A stretch of 64,000 nucleotides of DNA, from the NCBI GenBank assembly GCA_951801675.1, contig CATONX010000006.1, forward strand, positions 43,859 to 107,858, read 5' to 3'. A program made the position numbers and the translations under genes. Under the pieces are notes generated by a model that was not told the origin of the DNA, searched no databases, and worked only from the letters and a program-made list of their open reading frames with translations. Source of the stretch: an uncultured Eubacteriales bacterium. GTDB lineage: Bacteria > Bacillota > Clostridia > Oscillospirales > Acutalibacteraceae. Shown one piece after another: positions 8,630 through 20,708 of this stretch (position 1 is the stretch's first letter; each line of letters begins with the position of its first letter).

Positions 8630-9975
8630 GCAGGGAAAAACAAAAAAAGGCGCCTCGCCCTCCCAAGGAAAAGAAGGTACGCAAGGAGTTTTACCTGCGG
8701 GATATTAAGCTCGGCCGGCTTTTTTATGATAACCGGTTTGTTTTGATTTTTTCCATTGTCTGCGCGATTGGCTTGTGGTTTTTCATGGTATTGGTGGTCT
8801 ATCCGGAGGAGACACGGACCTTCCGCAATGTCCCTGTGGACGTGGCCTTTACCGATTCCCAGATCGAGCAGGGCTTCCGGGTATCCCAGGACAATCCTCC
8901 GGTGATCGATGAAATCGTGGTCCAGGGAGGACGGTTTGACATTGCAAAGCTCTCGGTGGACGATATTCAGGTTTCGGTGCGCCCAAGCGATGTCAGCAGC
9001 ATCGAAAGCGAAGGGGAACAGACCAAACGGGTGCTGATTACCTATCCAGACGGCATTTCCGAGGTGCGAAAGTCCTCAGAAACGGTGACCTTCCGAGTGG
9101 AAATTCACATTACCCGGGAATTTACGGTGGAAATCGACGACTCGAACATCACTGCGGCGGATGGGTATAAAAAGGAAAGCCCGGTTTCCGATTATCCGCA
9201 GATTTCCGTGACCGGTTCCAGGCAGCTGGTGGACCGCATCCGGCGTGTGGTCGCCATTACACCGGAGCAGCCGGGTCCCATTTCCTCCGCCACCAAGGTG
9301 ACGAGCGTCATTCAGCTTTTGGATGCCGATGGCAACCTGATTACCGGCGTGCAGCCTCAGCATACGGAAATGGATGTGACCATTGGGGTGCAGAAGATCA
9401 AGAAGGTGCCTTTGGCCGTCGAGTTTAAGAACGTGCCGGCGGATTATGAGAGCAGTCCGCTCAAATACACCATTTCTCCCATTACGGAAATTGAGCTGTA
9501 CGGCCGGCCGGAAGACATCGATAACCTGGACGAGCTGGTGGTAGGAACCATCGACTTCAATGAAATCGGCGCCGCCGGTTCCCAGTTTGACTTTGACATT
9601 GCCACTGCGTTGGAAAAGCTGTCCGGTATCAAGAACAACAATTCCACCATCGTCTCGGTGACGGTGACCATTGACGGCAGCGCTTTGACTTCCCGTGTCT
9701 TTAACGTCAGCCAGTTTGTGGTGTTAAACGCCCCCTCTGGGACGACCATCACGCCAGACGAGCAACAGCTTGGGAACGTAACGGTGGTGGGGCCGGCTAA
9801 CCTGCTCAGTACCGCGGAGGAAGGGGACGTGGTGGCGGTCATCGACATGAAGGGCAAGCCCACCGCGGCAGGGAAAGCCACCACTCCGGTCAGCTGGATT
9901 CGGGTAAAAGGGAAGGACTCCTGCTGGATACAGGGAGATGCATCCGCCTATCCGGTGAGTATTACGGTGCAGTAG
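8626..9975 (+). CDS. cdaR: YbbR-domain protein, CdaA regulator CdaR
   Basis: A 449-residue protein with a cytosolic basic tail, one transmembrane helix (about 38-60), then an extracellular region of repeated YbbR domains, beta-rich segments of roughly 85 residues such as the two starting near VPLAVEFKNVPADY and SRVFNVSQFVV. CdaR binds and modulates CdaA from outside. It is translationally coupled to cdaA. glmM, the usual third gene, does not follow. Confidence 0.92.
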   Translation: MSREKQKKAPRPPKEKKVRKEFYLRDIKLGRLFYDNRFVLIFSIVCAIGLWFFMVLVVYPEETRTFRNVPVDVAFTDSQIEQGFRVSQDNPPVIDEIVVQGGRFDIAKLSVDDIQVSVRPSDVSSIESEGEQTKRVLITYPDGISEVRKSSETVTFRVEIHITREFTVEIDDSNITAADGYKKESPVSDYPQISVTGSRQLVDRIRRVVAITPEQPGPISSATKVTSVIQLLDADGNLITGVQPQHTEMDVTIGVQKIKKVPLAVEFKNVPADYESSPLKYTISPITEIELYGRPEDIDNLDELVVGTIDFNEIGAAGSQFDFDIATALEKLSGIKNNNSTIVSVTVTIDGSALTSRVFNVSQFVVLNAPSGTTITPDEQQLGNVTVVGPANLLSTAEEGDVVAVIDMKGKPTAAGKATTPVSWIRVKGKDSCWIQGDASAYPVSITVQ

Positions 9976-10088
9976 CCTTGCATGCCATCTTCATGTTTCT
10001 TGCAGATTTCTTCCGTTTTAAAGGGGTTTTTTGCGCAAGCTTGGTAGTCATAGAAGTATTTCTTTCAAAATGGCAAAAATTCTTCCAC

Positions 10089-10124
10089 GGGCATGAGCAC
10101 ATTTGTGGCTCATGCCCTTTTTTT
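10089..10124 (+). terminator. Terminator after cdaA-cdaR
   Basis: A 10-bp stem GGGCATGAGC/GCTCATGCCC with a 9-nt loop and a run of seven T. It lies 110 bases past the cdaR stop; the stretch between holds no ORF. Confidence 0.9.
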
Positions 10125-10155
10125 GACTTTCTATGAAAAAATACGTGCAAAGGGT

Positions 10156-10184
10156 TTGACAGGGGAGGTATCCTGTGCTAAACT
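10156..10184 (+). promoter_or_regulatory. Strong sigma-A-type promoter of the ilv locus
   Basis: A perfect TTGACA (10156-10161), 17-bp spacer, TAAACT (10179-10184). Transcription should start near 10191, giving a leader of about 280 nt before ilvB. Confidence 0.8.
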
Positions 10185-10230
10185 AGCAGCAAATAAAGGG
10201 ACCGGATGGTCCGATTTGGAGATTGCAGCT

Positions 10231-10365
10231 ATGATGTGGACTTTGTTTGCAAACGTAAATATTGTAATTAGCATTATTTTCCTCGTACTTGTCGTACTGG
10301 TAGGGATTAATGCTTCTTTGCGTTTCACTGCAAACAAAAGACCGGTTCCCGTTCGCGCGGACTAG
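10231..10365 (+). CDS. Ile/Val/Leu-rich leader peptide (candidate ilv attenuator) or small membrane protein
   Basis: A 44-codon ORF with a GGAG site ten bases upstream. Residues 9-27 are dominated by branched-chain amino acids (IVISIIFLVLVVLVGI), and a terminator hairpin begins 25 bases past its stop, just before ilvB. That is the layout of a transcription-attenuation leader, where starvation for Ile/Val/Leu would stall the ribosome and free the downstream genes. The same peptide could instead be a genuine single-helix membrane protein, since it has a clear transmembrane stretch and a basic tail. A competing antiterminator pairing was not worked out. Confidence 0.55.
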   Translation: MMWTLFANVNIVISIIFLVLVVLVGINASLRFTANKRPVPVRAD

Positions 10366-10389
10366 GACGCGCATTGGAATGGCTACAGG

Positions 10390-10422
10390 CCCCGCAGTGA
10401 AATTTTCACTGCGGGGTTTTTT
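10390..10422 (+). terminator. Terminator/attenuator before ilvB
   Basis: A 13-bp perfect stem, CCCCGCAGTGAAA with its complement, one-base loop core and a T6 tail, placed between the leader ORF and ilvB. It has to be read through for ilv expression from the upstream promoter. Confidence 0.85.
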
Positions 10423-10469
10423 CATAGATGCAAATGGAACTTATAAGCGATCAATGAAATGGTAAGGGA

Positions 10470-12140
10470 ATGATGACAATGAAAATGCCGGGCGCGCAGA
10501 TAATCGTGGAAACGCTGATCAGTCAGGGAGTGACCACGGTATTTGGATATCCGGGAGGACAGGTTCTCAACATTTACGACGAGCTCTATAAGGCAAGCGA
10601 CCGAATCCGGCACGTCATTACCGCCCATGAGCAGGGCGCGGCTCATGCGGCAGACGGATACGCCCGTTCCACGGGCAAGGTTGGGGTGGTCATCGCCACA
10701 TCCGGGCCGGGTGCGTCCAACCTGGTCACCGGCATCGCCACCGCATATCTCGACTCCACCCCCATGGTTGCCATTACCGGAAACGTCCCCCTGCCTCTCA
10801 TCGGACGGGACAGCTTCCAGGAAGTAGACATCGCCGGCATCACCATGCCGATCACCAAACATAATTACATCGTCAAGGATGTAAACGTCCTGGAGGATAC
10901 CATCCGCGAAGCTTTCCAGATTGCAAAGTCCGGACGTCCGGGGCCGGTGCTCATCGACGTGCCAAAGGACGTGCAGATCGCCCGTTGCGACTATGTGCAG
11001 GGCGGGGAGGTTCCGGCGGACCCCTTCCAAAGCCCGGCGGATGAGGAGCTGATGCAGGCGGCGAAGATGATCGCCTCTTCCAAGCGGCCCTTTATTTACA
11101 GCGGCGGAGGTATCGTCAGTGCCGACGCCTCCAAAGAGCTTCTTTCCTTTGCCGACCGGATCGACGCCCCCATCGGTACGAGCATGATGGGCCTTTCCGC
11201 TGTTGCTCACGATTATCCCGGTTTTCTGGGGATGACGGGGATGCACGGCAGGTATGCGGCCTCCAAGGCCATGGCGGGGGCCGATCTGATCATTGCGGTG
11301 GGTACCCGGTTCAGCGACCGGGCTACCGGAAACAAGGACGAATTCGCAAAGAAGGCCCAGGTTCTTCATATCGACATTGATCCGGCTGAAATCGGCAAGA
11401 ACATCCCGGCCCAGAAATCCCTCATCGGCAACATTAAAGACATCCTGGCCCGGCTCTGTGCCCTCCTTTCTCCGCAAACCCACGAAGCGTGGAAGGCGCA
11501 GGTGGAAACCATGCGGGCTTATGAGAAGGAAAACCAGGAAGTCTTTTTGGGGCTGAGCCCTCAGTACGTCATCCAGGCGGCCAACCGAATTCTGGGAGAC
11601 GACATCTTAGTAGCTACCGATGTGGGCCAGCATCAAATGTGGACCGCCCAGTATTATCCCTTCTCAAAGCCCAGGTCCTTCATCACTTCCGGCGGCCTTG
11701 GGACCATGGGCTTCGGCATGGGTGCTGCCGTCGGCTCGTGCATGGCCAATGGAGCGAAACGCACCGTCCTCTTTACCGGCGACGGCAGCTTTCATATGAA
11801 CTTAAACGAAATGTCCACCGCCGTTGCCAACCGGCTGCCTCTGGTGATCGTGGTGATGAATAACGGCGTGCTCGGTATGGTCCGCCAGTGGCAGACCCTG
11901 TTTTACGGCCAGCGGTATTCGAACACCACGCTGGACCGACAGACCGATTTTGTCAAATTAGCCGAGGCCTTCGGCGCCAAAGGAATTCGGGTGACGAACC
12001 AGACGGAAGTGGACGCCGCCTACCGCGAGGCCATGGAGACCCCGGGCCCGGTGCTGATCGACTGCGTCATTCATCCGGATGAAAAGGTGCTTCCGATGAT
12101 TCCGCCCGGCGGTACCATCGACGACATTATGCTCAAATAA
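10470..12140 (+). CDS. ilvB: Acetolactate synthase large subunit
   Basis: A 556-residue thiamine-diphosphate enzyme; it condenses pyruvate with pyruvate or 2-oxobutyrate, the first common step of valine, leucine and isoleucine synthesis. Seen: catalytic Glu in TAHEQGAAHAADGYAR (about 49), FAD-region RFSDRATG, and the TPP motif GDGSFHMNLNE ending in VVMNNG. Three in-frame ATGs occur at 10470, 10473 and 10479; the last has the better distance to AAGGGA. It is the first structural gene after the leader and is followed by its small subunit. Confidence 0.97.
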   Translation: MMTMKMPGAQIIVETLISQGVTTVFGYPGGQVLNIYDELYKASDRIRHVITAHEQGAAHAADGYARSTGKVGVVIATSGPGASNLVTGIATAYLDSTPMVAITGNVPLPLIGRDSFQEVDIAGITMPITKHNYIVKDVNVLEDTIREAFQIAKSGRPGPVLIDVPKDVQIARCDYVQGGEVPADPFQSPADEELMQAAKMIASSKRPFIYSGGGIVSADASKELLSFADRIDAPIGTSMMGLSAVAHDYPGFLGMTGMHGRYAASKAMAGADLIIAVGTRFSDRATGNKDEFAKKAQVLHIDIDPAEIGKNIPAQKSLIGNIKDILARLCALLSPQTHEAWKAQVETMRAYEKENQEVFLGLSPQYVIQAANRILGDDILVATDVGQHQMWTAQYYPFSKPRSFITSGGLGTMGFGMGAAVGSCMANGAKRTVLFTGDGSFHMNLNEMSTAVANRLPLVIVVMNNGVLGMVRQWQTLFYGQRYSNTTLDRQTDFVKLAEAFGAKGIRVTNQTEVDAAYREAMETPGPVLIDCVIHPDEKVLPMIPPGGTIDDIMLK

Positions 12141-12202
12141 CCCGCCCGGTGCGGCAGAAAACACAGAAACCTTTACTTTCACAAAGAAAAGAGGGAAAGG
12201 CA

Positions 12203-13763
<1,561 letters not shown>

Positions 13764-13778
13764 GCGTTTGGTTTTGCT

Positions 13779-13851
13779 GCGCCTGGGGCGATTTTACCCC
13801 AGGCGCAATGCCGATCGTTCCCAGGGAGGTTCTTCGCGAACCTGGGTTTTT
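13779..13851 (+). terminator. Two hairpins between ilvC and ilvD
   Basis: First GCGCCTGGGG (13779-13788) with its perfect complement at 13797-13806, then AGGTTC/GAACCT (13827-13832 with 13838-13843) extended by CCC/GGG and followed by TTTTT. The second looks like a real intrinsic terminator inside the ilv cluster, so partial termination after ilvC is likely. Confidence 0.65.
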
Positions 13852-13901
13852 CCATCTGAAATCTCTGCCGGCGCGAAGCGGCGAAACGGAGTGAAGTTTC
13901 C

Positions 13902-15569
13902 ATGATTAGCGACCAAATCAAGAAGGGCCCCGAGCGCGCGCCGCACCGCTCCCTTCTCAAAGCCATCGGCTATACCGACAGCCAGATCAAAAAGCCGCTC
14001 ATCGGCGTGGTCAATTCCTTTAACGAGATCGTACCCGGCCATGTCCACTTACAGCAAATTTCCCGGGCGGTCAAGGACGGGATTCTGGCGGCGGGAGGCA
14101 CACCGGTAGAGTTTAACACCATCGCCGTGTGTGACGGCATTTCCATGGGACATACGGGAATGAAGTATTCCCTGGCGTCCCGGGAGCTGATCGCCGACAG
14201 CGTGGAATGTATGGCCCGGGCCCACTGCTTTGACGGCCTGGTGTTTATCCCCAGCTGCGATAAAATCGTCCCTGGTATGCTGATGGCAGCGGCCCGCCTC
14301 AATCTGCCCTCCATCTTTGTCTGCGGAGGTCCCATGCTTTCTTTGACTTCCGACGAAGGAAAGGCCATGGACCTAAACAGCGTTTTTGAAGCGGTCGGCG
14401 CTTACATGGCGGGAAACATGGAGGAGGACCGGCTCTCCTATTTCGAGGACAATGCTTGCCCCGGCTGCGGTTCCTGTTCGGGAATGTTCACCGCCAACTC
14501 CATGAACTGCCTGTGTGAGGCGCTGGGCATCGCCCTTTCGGGCAACGGTACCATCCCCGCCGTTTACGCCCATCGGCTGCGCCAGGCAAAGGCCACCGGC
14601 GAGCGCATTCTTTCCCTGGTGAAGGAGAACATTACCGCCCTGGATATTCTCAACGAAAAGGCGTTTTACAATGCCTTTACGGTGGACATGGCCTTAGGCT
14701 GCTCCACCAATTCCATGCTTCATCTGGCCGCGATCGCCAACGAGGCCGGAGTGCCCTTCGATCTCAGAAAGGTAAACGAAATCAGTGAGAAAACGCCCAA
14801 CCTCTGTCATCTGGCGCCGGCGGGACACCATCATATGCAAGACCTGTACCAAGCGGGTGGGGTGTACGCGGTGATGAGCGAGCTCAATAAGAAGGGGCTG
14901 CTCGAACTGGATGCGAGCACCATTTACGGAGTGACCATGGGCGAGGCAATAAAGGGCGCAAAGGTTTTGGATCCGAACGTAATCCGGCCGGTGGGAACAC
15001 CCTATTCCGAAACAGGGGGGATTGCGGTGCTCTTCGGCTCCATCGCGCCAAACGGAGCGGTGGTCAAACGCAGCGCGGTAGCCGAAGAGATGCTCATTCA
15101 TAAGGGTTCCGCCCGGGTATTTGACAGCGAGGAGGAAGCCATCGCCGCCATTTACGCGGGGAAGATCACCGCAGGCGACGTGGTGGTCATTCGGTACGAA
15201 GGCCCCTCCGGCGGCCCTGGAATGCGGGAAATGCTGTCGCCTACCTCGGCGATTGCGGGTATGGGGCTTGATAAGCAGGTGGCTCTCATCACCGACGGAC
15301 GTTTCTCCGGTGCCACCAGAGGAGCCGCCATCGGCCATATTTCTCCGGAAGCCGCCCGCGGCGGCCCCATCGCTTACATCAAGGAAGGGGATATTGTTTG
15401 CATCGACATTCCCCATTACCGCATCGACCTTGAAATCTCCGAAGAGGAGATGGCAAAGCGCAGAAAAGAGATGCAGATCAAGCCTCCCAGAGAAGTCACC
15501 GGCTATATCAAACGGTATGCCGGTATGGTGTCCTCTGCGGACAAGGGCGCGGTATTGCAGAGCCAATAA
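13902..15569 (+). CDS. ilvD: Dihydroxy-acid dehydratase
   Basis: A 555-residue iron-sulfur dehydratase giving the 2-oxo acids of valine and isoleucine synthesis. The cluster cysteines are in [11 protein letters not shown] and [16 protein letters not shown]; the C-terminal barrel has [11 protein letters not shown] and [12 protein letters not shown]. The start follows a GGAG-type site (AACGGAGTGAAGTTTCC). It completes the common branched-chain pathway; the transaminase ilvE and the leu genes are not in the window. Confidence 0.97.
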   Translation: MISDQIKKGPERAPHRSLLKAIGYTDSQIKKPLIGVVNSFNEIVPGHVHLQQISRAVKDGILAAGGTPVEFNTIAVCDGISMGHTGMKYSLASRELIADSVECMARAHCFDGLVFIPSCDKIVPGMLMAAARLNLPSIFVCGGPMLSLTSDEGKAMDLNSVFEAVGAYMAGNMEEDRLSYFEDNACPGCGSCSGMFTANSMNCLCEALGIALSGNGTIPAVYAHRLRQAKATGERILSLVKENITALDILNEKAFYNAFTVDMALGCSTNSMLHLAAIANEAGVPFDLRKVNEISEKTPNLCHLAPAGHHHMQDLYQAGGVYAVMSELNKKGLLELDASTIYGVTMGEAIKGAKVLDPNVIRPVGTPYSETGGIAVLFGSIAPNGAVVKRSAVAEEMLIHKGSARVFDSEEEAIAAIYAGKITAGDVVVIRYEGPSGGPGMREMLSPTSAIAGMGLDKQVALITDGRFSGATRGAAIGHISPEAARGGPIAYIKEGDIVCIDIPHYRIDLEISEEEMAKRRKEMQIKPPREVTGYIKRYAGMVSSADKGAVLQSQ

Positions 15570-15587
15570 CAGATACGGCTGCATTTT

Positions 15588-15625
15588 AAAGAGGACGGAA
15601 GTAGTTTTCTACTTCCGTCCTCTTT
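15588..15625 (+). terminator. Terminator after ilvD
   Basis: A 17-bp perfect stem (AAAGAGGACGGAAGTAG with complement) and a TTTT loop. The symmetrical A/T ends allow use from both sides, so it may also serve the frameshifted minus-strand gene. Confidence 0.85.
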
Positions 15626-15633
15626 GCATGTGG

Positions 15634-16139
15634 TCATCCTTTTTTGAATGGTGGTCTTTCATACCAGGCAGGGCCCGAATAATCGTTCCATGTGACAACT
15701 ACATCGCGAAACTCCATGGTCATATTATACATGCCGGCTCCACCGTCAATAGAGAAGCATACCGTATGGATTTCCCCTTGCTTCTCAAGCGACTCCATAG
15801 AAAAAAATACGCCCATCCGCACGCAACCGTCTTTTCTATAATGTCCGAAAATTCCGATTCGACTGCCTTTCGCGGCGCGACTTTTTCGACCAAATTGCCT
15901 TTATCATCATGGATTGACCATCCCAAAAATTCGATTTCGGCAACCCTGGCGTGCGAAAAAACCATTTCCGCTTCTTTGATGCACTGGTCAATGGACTGTG
16001 CATTTTGCGAATTTTGACTGGTTGCATTCAGCGACGACACAAGCCATATCATCCGGCCTTCGCAAAAAGATATGTTTTCTATCGCCGCGTCATGAAAAGA
16101 AAACGCATGCAGTTCGTTTAGGGATTTGTAGCGAGTCAT
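15634..16139 (-). pseudogene. Frameshifted gene of unknown function
   Basis: Translation from the ATG at 16139 (GGAGGG site seven bases upstream) runs in one frame to about 15836, then protein-like sequence continues in the next frame to a stop at 15634-15636. Reading across would join FSDIIEKDGCVRMGVFF to a tail ending YERPPFKKG. Unshifted, the frame ends at 15720. The shift falls at a run of four A on the minus strand (15832-15835), so one lost A, a sequencing indel or less likely frameshifting would explain it. No family is recognised. The next minus gene (16156-16788) lies just upstream. Confidence 0.6.
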
Positions 16140-16155
16140 CAAGGAACCCTCCTGG

Positions 16156-16788
16156 TCACAGCCAGTCACCGTGTTCTTTTTTCGCATAGGCATAGCTGCA
16201 AAACCGCGGGGTTTTGTCTGCAATGTCTTCTTCAGAGACGCCCCGCCATAAAGTCAGATCCCGGTGAAAGGCATCGCAGCCGTTCTCTATGCAGAGATAC
16301 TCCGATTTTAGTTCCACCTGTACGATCGTATCCTCCTGACAGTCGCAGGAAAGCTTTGACCGGATGGATGGGGCGGGAACCCGGTAAGCAGAAAAGGAAA
16401 GGCCCAATTCTTCGGCCGGATATGCCCGCGCCTGTTCAAACGAGGTATCCTCTTTGAGATAGCGGCGCAGCTCCCGGCGGCTGGGGTGAGCGGAAAGGGG
16501 AGAGGGGAGGGTTAAAAGATGAGAGTAGTGGTTTCGGATGACATTGACCTTGAGCATCGAAAGCTGTCCGGCGGAGAGGGGGCATTCGACCGCATGGTAT
16601 TCGTTCTTGAGATAGGCGATCAGGTCTAAGAACGAGCGCAGGTTTGCAGTGGCATTCTCTGCCGCCCGTTGCAAAAACGCGTCCATTTCGCGCTCTTGTT
16701 TGCACAGATAAACGGCGGTAGGGCCGTCCGCCCCGCCGATGATCCCGATGGAACCGGCCGACTTTCCTGAAAACCTCTTCTTTCGCAT
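16156..16788 (-). CDS. Unknown protein with an OadB-like GGADGPT motif
   Basis: A 210-residue, apparently soluble protein. Residues 12-24 read GSIGIIGGADGPT, which closely matches the signature of the beta subunit of sodium-pumping decarboxylases (OadB/GcdB), but the protein lacks that subunit's transmembrane helices. The rest has CQEDTIVQVELKSEYLC and an acidic/aromatic C-terminus without a known motif. The start at 16788 follows GAGGAGG with an eight-base spacer. Function unknown; the motif may be a shared short structural element rather than evidence of ion pumping. Confidence 0.6.
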   Translation of the reverse strand: MRKKRFSGKSAGSIGIIGGADGPTAVYLCKQEREMDAFLQRAAENATANLRSFLDLIAYLKNEYHAVECPLSAGQLSMLKVNVIRNHYSHLLTLPSPLSAHPSRRELRRYLKEDTSFEQARAYPAEELGLSFSAYRVPAPSIRSKLSCDCQEDTIVQVELKSEYLCIENGCDAFHRDLTLWRGVSEEDIADKTPRFCSYAYAKKEHGDWL

Positions 16789-16836
16789 GCGCCTCGCCTC
16801 CTCGTACCCTAGTTCATTCGATCGTCTTGCCAAAGA

Positions 16837-17403
16837 TCAGCAGTTCTCATAAATTTCACGCTTAGGTACGCCGATAAAAGGAAGGTTACGGAATCTCTCG
16901 TCGAAATCCAGGCCATAGCCAACCACAAATTCATCTGGAATTTTCAATCCCTCAAAATCGATCGGAACTTCGGTGATACGCCGGGCAGGCTTATTGAGAA
17001 GCACGCACAGGCGCACACTGTTTGCCCCTTTGCTGCGCAGATAATCCAGAAGAAAAGAAAGCGTGTTTCCAGAGTCTAAAATATCTTCCACTACCAGCAC
17101 ATCCACTTCACTTAAATCCTTCTGTTTTAAGTCCAGGCGCAAATGAACGGTTCCGCTTGACACCGTTCCCGCACCATAAGAGGAAGCCTGTACAAAATCG
17201 ATCATAAGAGGGAGATGAAGCGCGCGCATGAGATCTGCCAAAAAAACGATCGAGCCTTTCAGCACTCCAATTAACAGCAATGGCCGTCCGCTGTCCCCAT
17301 AAGTCTGCTCAATTTCACCTGCTAGGCGAGTGACGGTTGCCTGGAGCTGTTCCTCACTAATTAGGACCTTTTCCACATTTGACGCAAAAAAATCCGATGC
17401 CAT
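16837..17403 (-). CDS. hpt: Hypoxanthine phosphoribosyltransferase
   Basis: A 188-residue purine-salvage enzyme (hypoxanthine/guanine plus PRPP to IMP/GMP). The PRPP motif VLVVEDILDSGNTL sits at about 107-120; LLIGVLKGSIVFLADL is the conserved N-terminal loop; FVVGYGLDFDERFRNLP is the base-binding end. The start at 17403 follows AAGGAGG. It is divergent from a purine permease gene, so uptake and salvage share one intergenic region. Confidence 0.95.
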   Translation of the reverse strand: MASDFFASNVEKVLISEEQLQATVTRLAGEIEQTYGDSGRPLLLIGVLKGSIVFLADLMRALHLPLMIDFVQASSYGAGTVSSGTVHLRLDLKQKDLSEVDVLVVEDILDSGNTLSFLLDYLRSKGANSVRLCVLLNKPARRITEVPIDFEGLKIPDEFVVGYGLDFDERFRNLPFIGVPKREIYENC

Positions 17404-17574
17404 CTCACCGGCCTCCTTCTTCACGCAAAAATATTTTTTTTATGGTATCACAGCATTTTCTTTCAATTATGAATAATTTATGAATAAAAGGCGATCCGAA
17501 GGTGCTTTTTTGCGCTTTTTCGTCTTTATTCAAAGATTTATTGATGTTCTTGTTAAAAAAATTTTGACAAATTG

Positions 17575-17603
17575 TTGATAAACTATGAATGGCATGATAT
17601 AAT
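17575..17603 (+). promoter_or_regulatory. Promoter of the purine permease gene
   Basis: TTGATA (17575-17580), 17-bp spacer, TATAAT (17598-17603), in an AT-rich divergent spacer. No guanine riboswitch was recognised; the distance to the start codon is too short to hold one. Confidence 0.75.
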
Positions 17604-17635
17604 ATAACAAAATTTGTGATGAGGGGATGGAATAT

Positions 17636-19027
17636 TTGGAAAAACTGTTCAAACTCAAACAACACAACACAACGGTTAAAATCGAACTCATGGCCGGTTT
17701 GACCACCTTCATGGCAATGGCGTACATATTGATGGTCAATGCCGGCATGTTCTCAGAGCTGGGAACCGTATCCTATGGGGCAATTTACATCGCTACCGCT
17801 ATTTCCGCAGTAATCGGTACCGTACTAATCGGCCTGCTGGCGAACCTGCCGCTTGCGCAGGCTTCTGGTATGGGGCTGAATGCATACTTTGTTTATACCG
17901 TATGTCTCGGCTTTGGTATGACCTATGCAAACGCTTTGGTTTTTGTTCTGATCGACGGTATTGTGTTCATTATTTTGACACTGACCGGTCTGCGTAAGCT
18001 CATTTTTCATGCGATTCCAAAAGCAGTCCGTGTTGCGATCCCTGCTGGTATCGGTTTGTTTATCGCGTTTATCGGTTTGCAGAACGCCGGCATTGTTGTC
18101 AGCGACGCTTCCACAAAAGTGAATCTCGTCTCCTTGAACGTCTTTACCGGCGACGCTACCTGGGGCGGTATTATGCCGATTCTCGTTACCGTCCTTGCCA
18201 TTTTTGCAATTGCTGCAATGAGCAAGAAAAACATCAAAGGTGCCATCCTTTGGGGGATTCTTGGCGGTGCTGTTCTTTATTACCTGCTTGGATTTACTGT
18301 TCCAGGCTTCTACGACGGCTTTTCGATTGACGCGAATCCTTTGAATGCCTTTGCAGAATTCGGTACGCAGGCTTTCGCGAAGGTTTTTACAGAAGGTTTT
18401 GATTTCAGTCAATATATTGCGGCACATGGTATGGCAAACTTTGTTCTGGTCCTGATTTCTTCTTCGCTGGCCTTCTGCCTAGTCGATATGTTCGACACGA
18501 TGGGAACTTTGTACGGTGCCTGCGCCCGTGGTAACATGCTTACCAAGGAGGGCGAGGTTCCCCATATGAATAAGGCCATGATGGCGGATGCAATCGCCAC
18601 TACCACCGGCGCAATCTGCGGTACTTCTACGGTTACGACGTTTGTGGAATCCTCTGCTGGTGTTGCAGAGGGCGGCCGTACAGGCCTGTCGTCGATGTTT
18701 ACCGCCCTGTTCTTTGTCATTGCCATGGTTTTCAGCCCCGTCGCTCAGCTGATTCCCGGTTGTGCAACCGCTGCGGCGTTGGTTTATGTGGGTGTCTTGA
18801 TGATGAACTGCGTCAAAGATATCGACTGGCTGCAAGCGGATGTGGCGGTTCCTGCTTTCCTTACCATCGCAATGATGGCGTTCACTTACAACATTTCCTA
18901 TGGAATTGCGTTTGGATTGTTTTCTTATCTCGTCATTAAAGTATTCACTGGGAAAATCAAGGAAGTGAAGATCGCCACTTGGATTATCACGCTGCTCTTC
19001 CTTGCAATGCTTCTCATGACGCACTAA
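17636..19027 (+). CDS. NCS2-family purine permease (hypoxanthine/guanine type)
   Basis: A 463-residue polytopic transporter of the AzgA/PbuG branch of the nucleobase-cation symporters. Seen: MAGLTTFMAMAYILMVN at the N-terminus, GMGLNAYFVYT, LVDMFDTMGTLYGA and the SSAGVAEGGRTGLSS loop, all typical of the branch. I prefer TTG at 17636, nine bases after GAGGGG; the ATG at 17627 abuts that site. Paired divergently with hpt, which fits purine uptake. Confidence 0.92.
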   Translation: MEKLFKLKQHNTTVKIELMAGLTTFMAMAYILMVNAGMFSELGTVSYGAIYIATAISAVIGTVLIGLLANLPLAQASGMGLNAYFVYTVCLGFGMTYANALVFVLIDGIVFIILTLTGLRKLIFHAIPKAVRVAIPAGIGLFIAFIGLQNAGIVVSDASTKVNLVSLNVFTGDATWGGIMPILVTVLAIFAIAAMSKKNIKGAILWGILGGAVLYYLLGFTVPGFYDGFSIDANPLNAFAEFGTQAFAKVFTEGFDFSQYIAAHGMANFVLVLISSSLAFCLVDMFDTMGTLYGACARGNMLTKEGEVPHMNKAMMADAIATTTGAICGTSTVTTFVESSAGVAEGGRTGLSSMFTALFFVIAMVFSPVAQLIPGCATAAALVYVGVLMMNCVKDIDWLQADVAVPAFLTIAMMAFTYNISYGIAFGLFSYLVIKVFTGKIKEVKIATWIITLLFLAMLLMTH

Positions 19028-19049
19028 TATAAAGCGAGTGTGCTGACAA

Positions 19050-19087
19050 CAAAGCCTCTGGTTTAAAAACCAGAGGCTTTGTTTTTT
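19050..19087 (+). terminator. Terminator of the purine permease gene
   Basis: A 15-bp perfect stem beginning CAAAGCCTCTGG, followed by TTTTTT. Confidence 0.92.
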
Positions 19088-19101
19088 GACGCTTAAAAAG
19101 G

Positions 19102-19140
19102 TAAAAAACAAGACGGCATAGCTCTCACTATGCCGTCTTG
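19102..19140 (-). terminator. Terminator of gdhA
   Basis: A 13-bp stem CAAGACGGCATAG/CTATGCCGTCTTG (19109-19121 and 19128-19140). On the minus strand it is followed by TTTTTT. Confidence 0.92.
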
Positions 19141-19156
19141 AAAACAAATTCGGAAA

Positions 19157-20503
<1,347 letters not shown>

Positions 20504-20530
20504 TTAGAATATGAATAGACATAAAAAAAG

Positions 20531-20562
20531 GGCGCAGTTCTCCCGTTTTATCGGGAGGCGCC
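20531..20562 (-). other. Hairpin in the gdhA upstream region
   Basis: Nested stems GGCGC/GCGCC (20531-20535 with 20558-20562) and CTCCCG/CGGGAG (20540-20545 with 20552-20557). On the plus strand it follows an A-run, on the minus strand it precedes a T-run, so an early terminator in the gdhA leader is possible. The 20489-20708 spacer holds nothing else I can name. Confidence 0.4.
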
Positions 20563-20708
20563 ATTGCCTTTACCTATATACTACATGGTTTTCCTCCATA
20601 TTTCAAGAGGAAAATGCAGAAAATGAAAAAAATATAAGGCCATCGATTGTATTCCAGTCCAAACCCAGGTATAATAACACCAAAGGAAAGACGAAGAGGG
20701 GGAGACGC

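Noticed and set aside
10191..10469. T-box leader for ilvB
   Set aside because: No GGTGG(A/T)ACCGCG-type antiterminator sequence is present.
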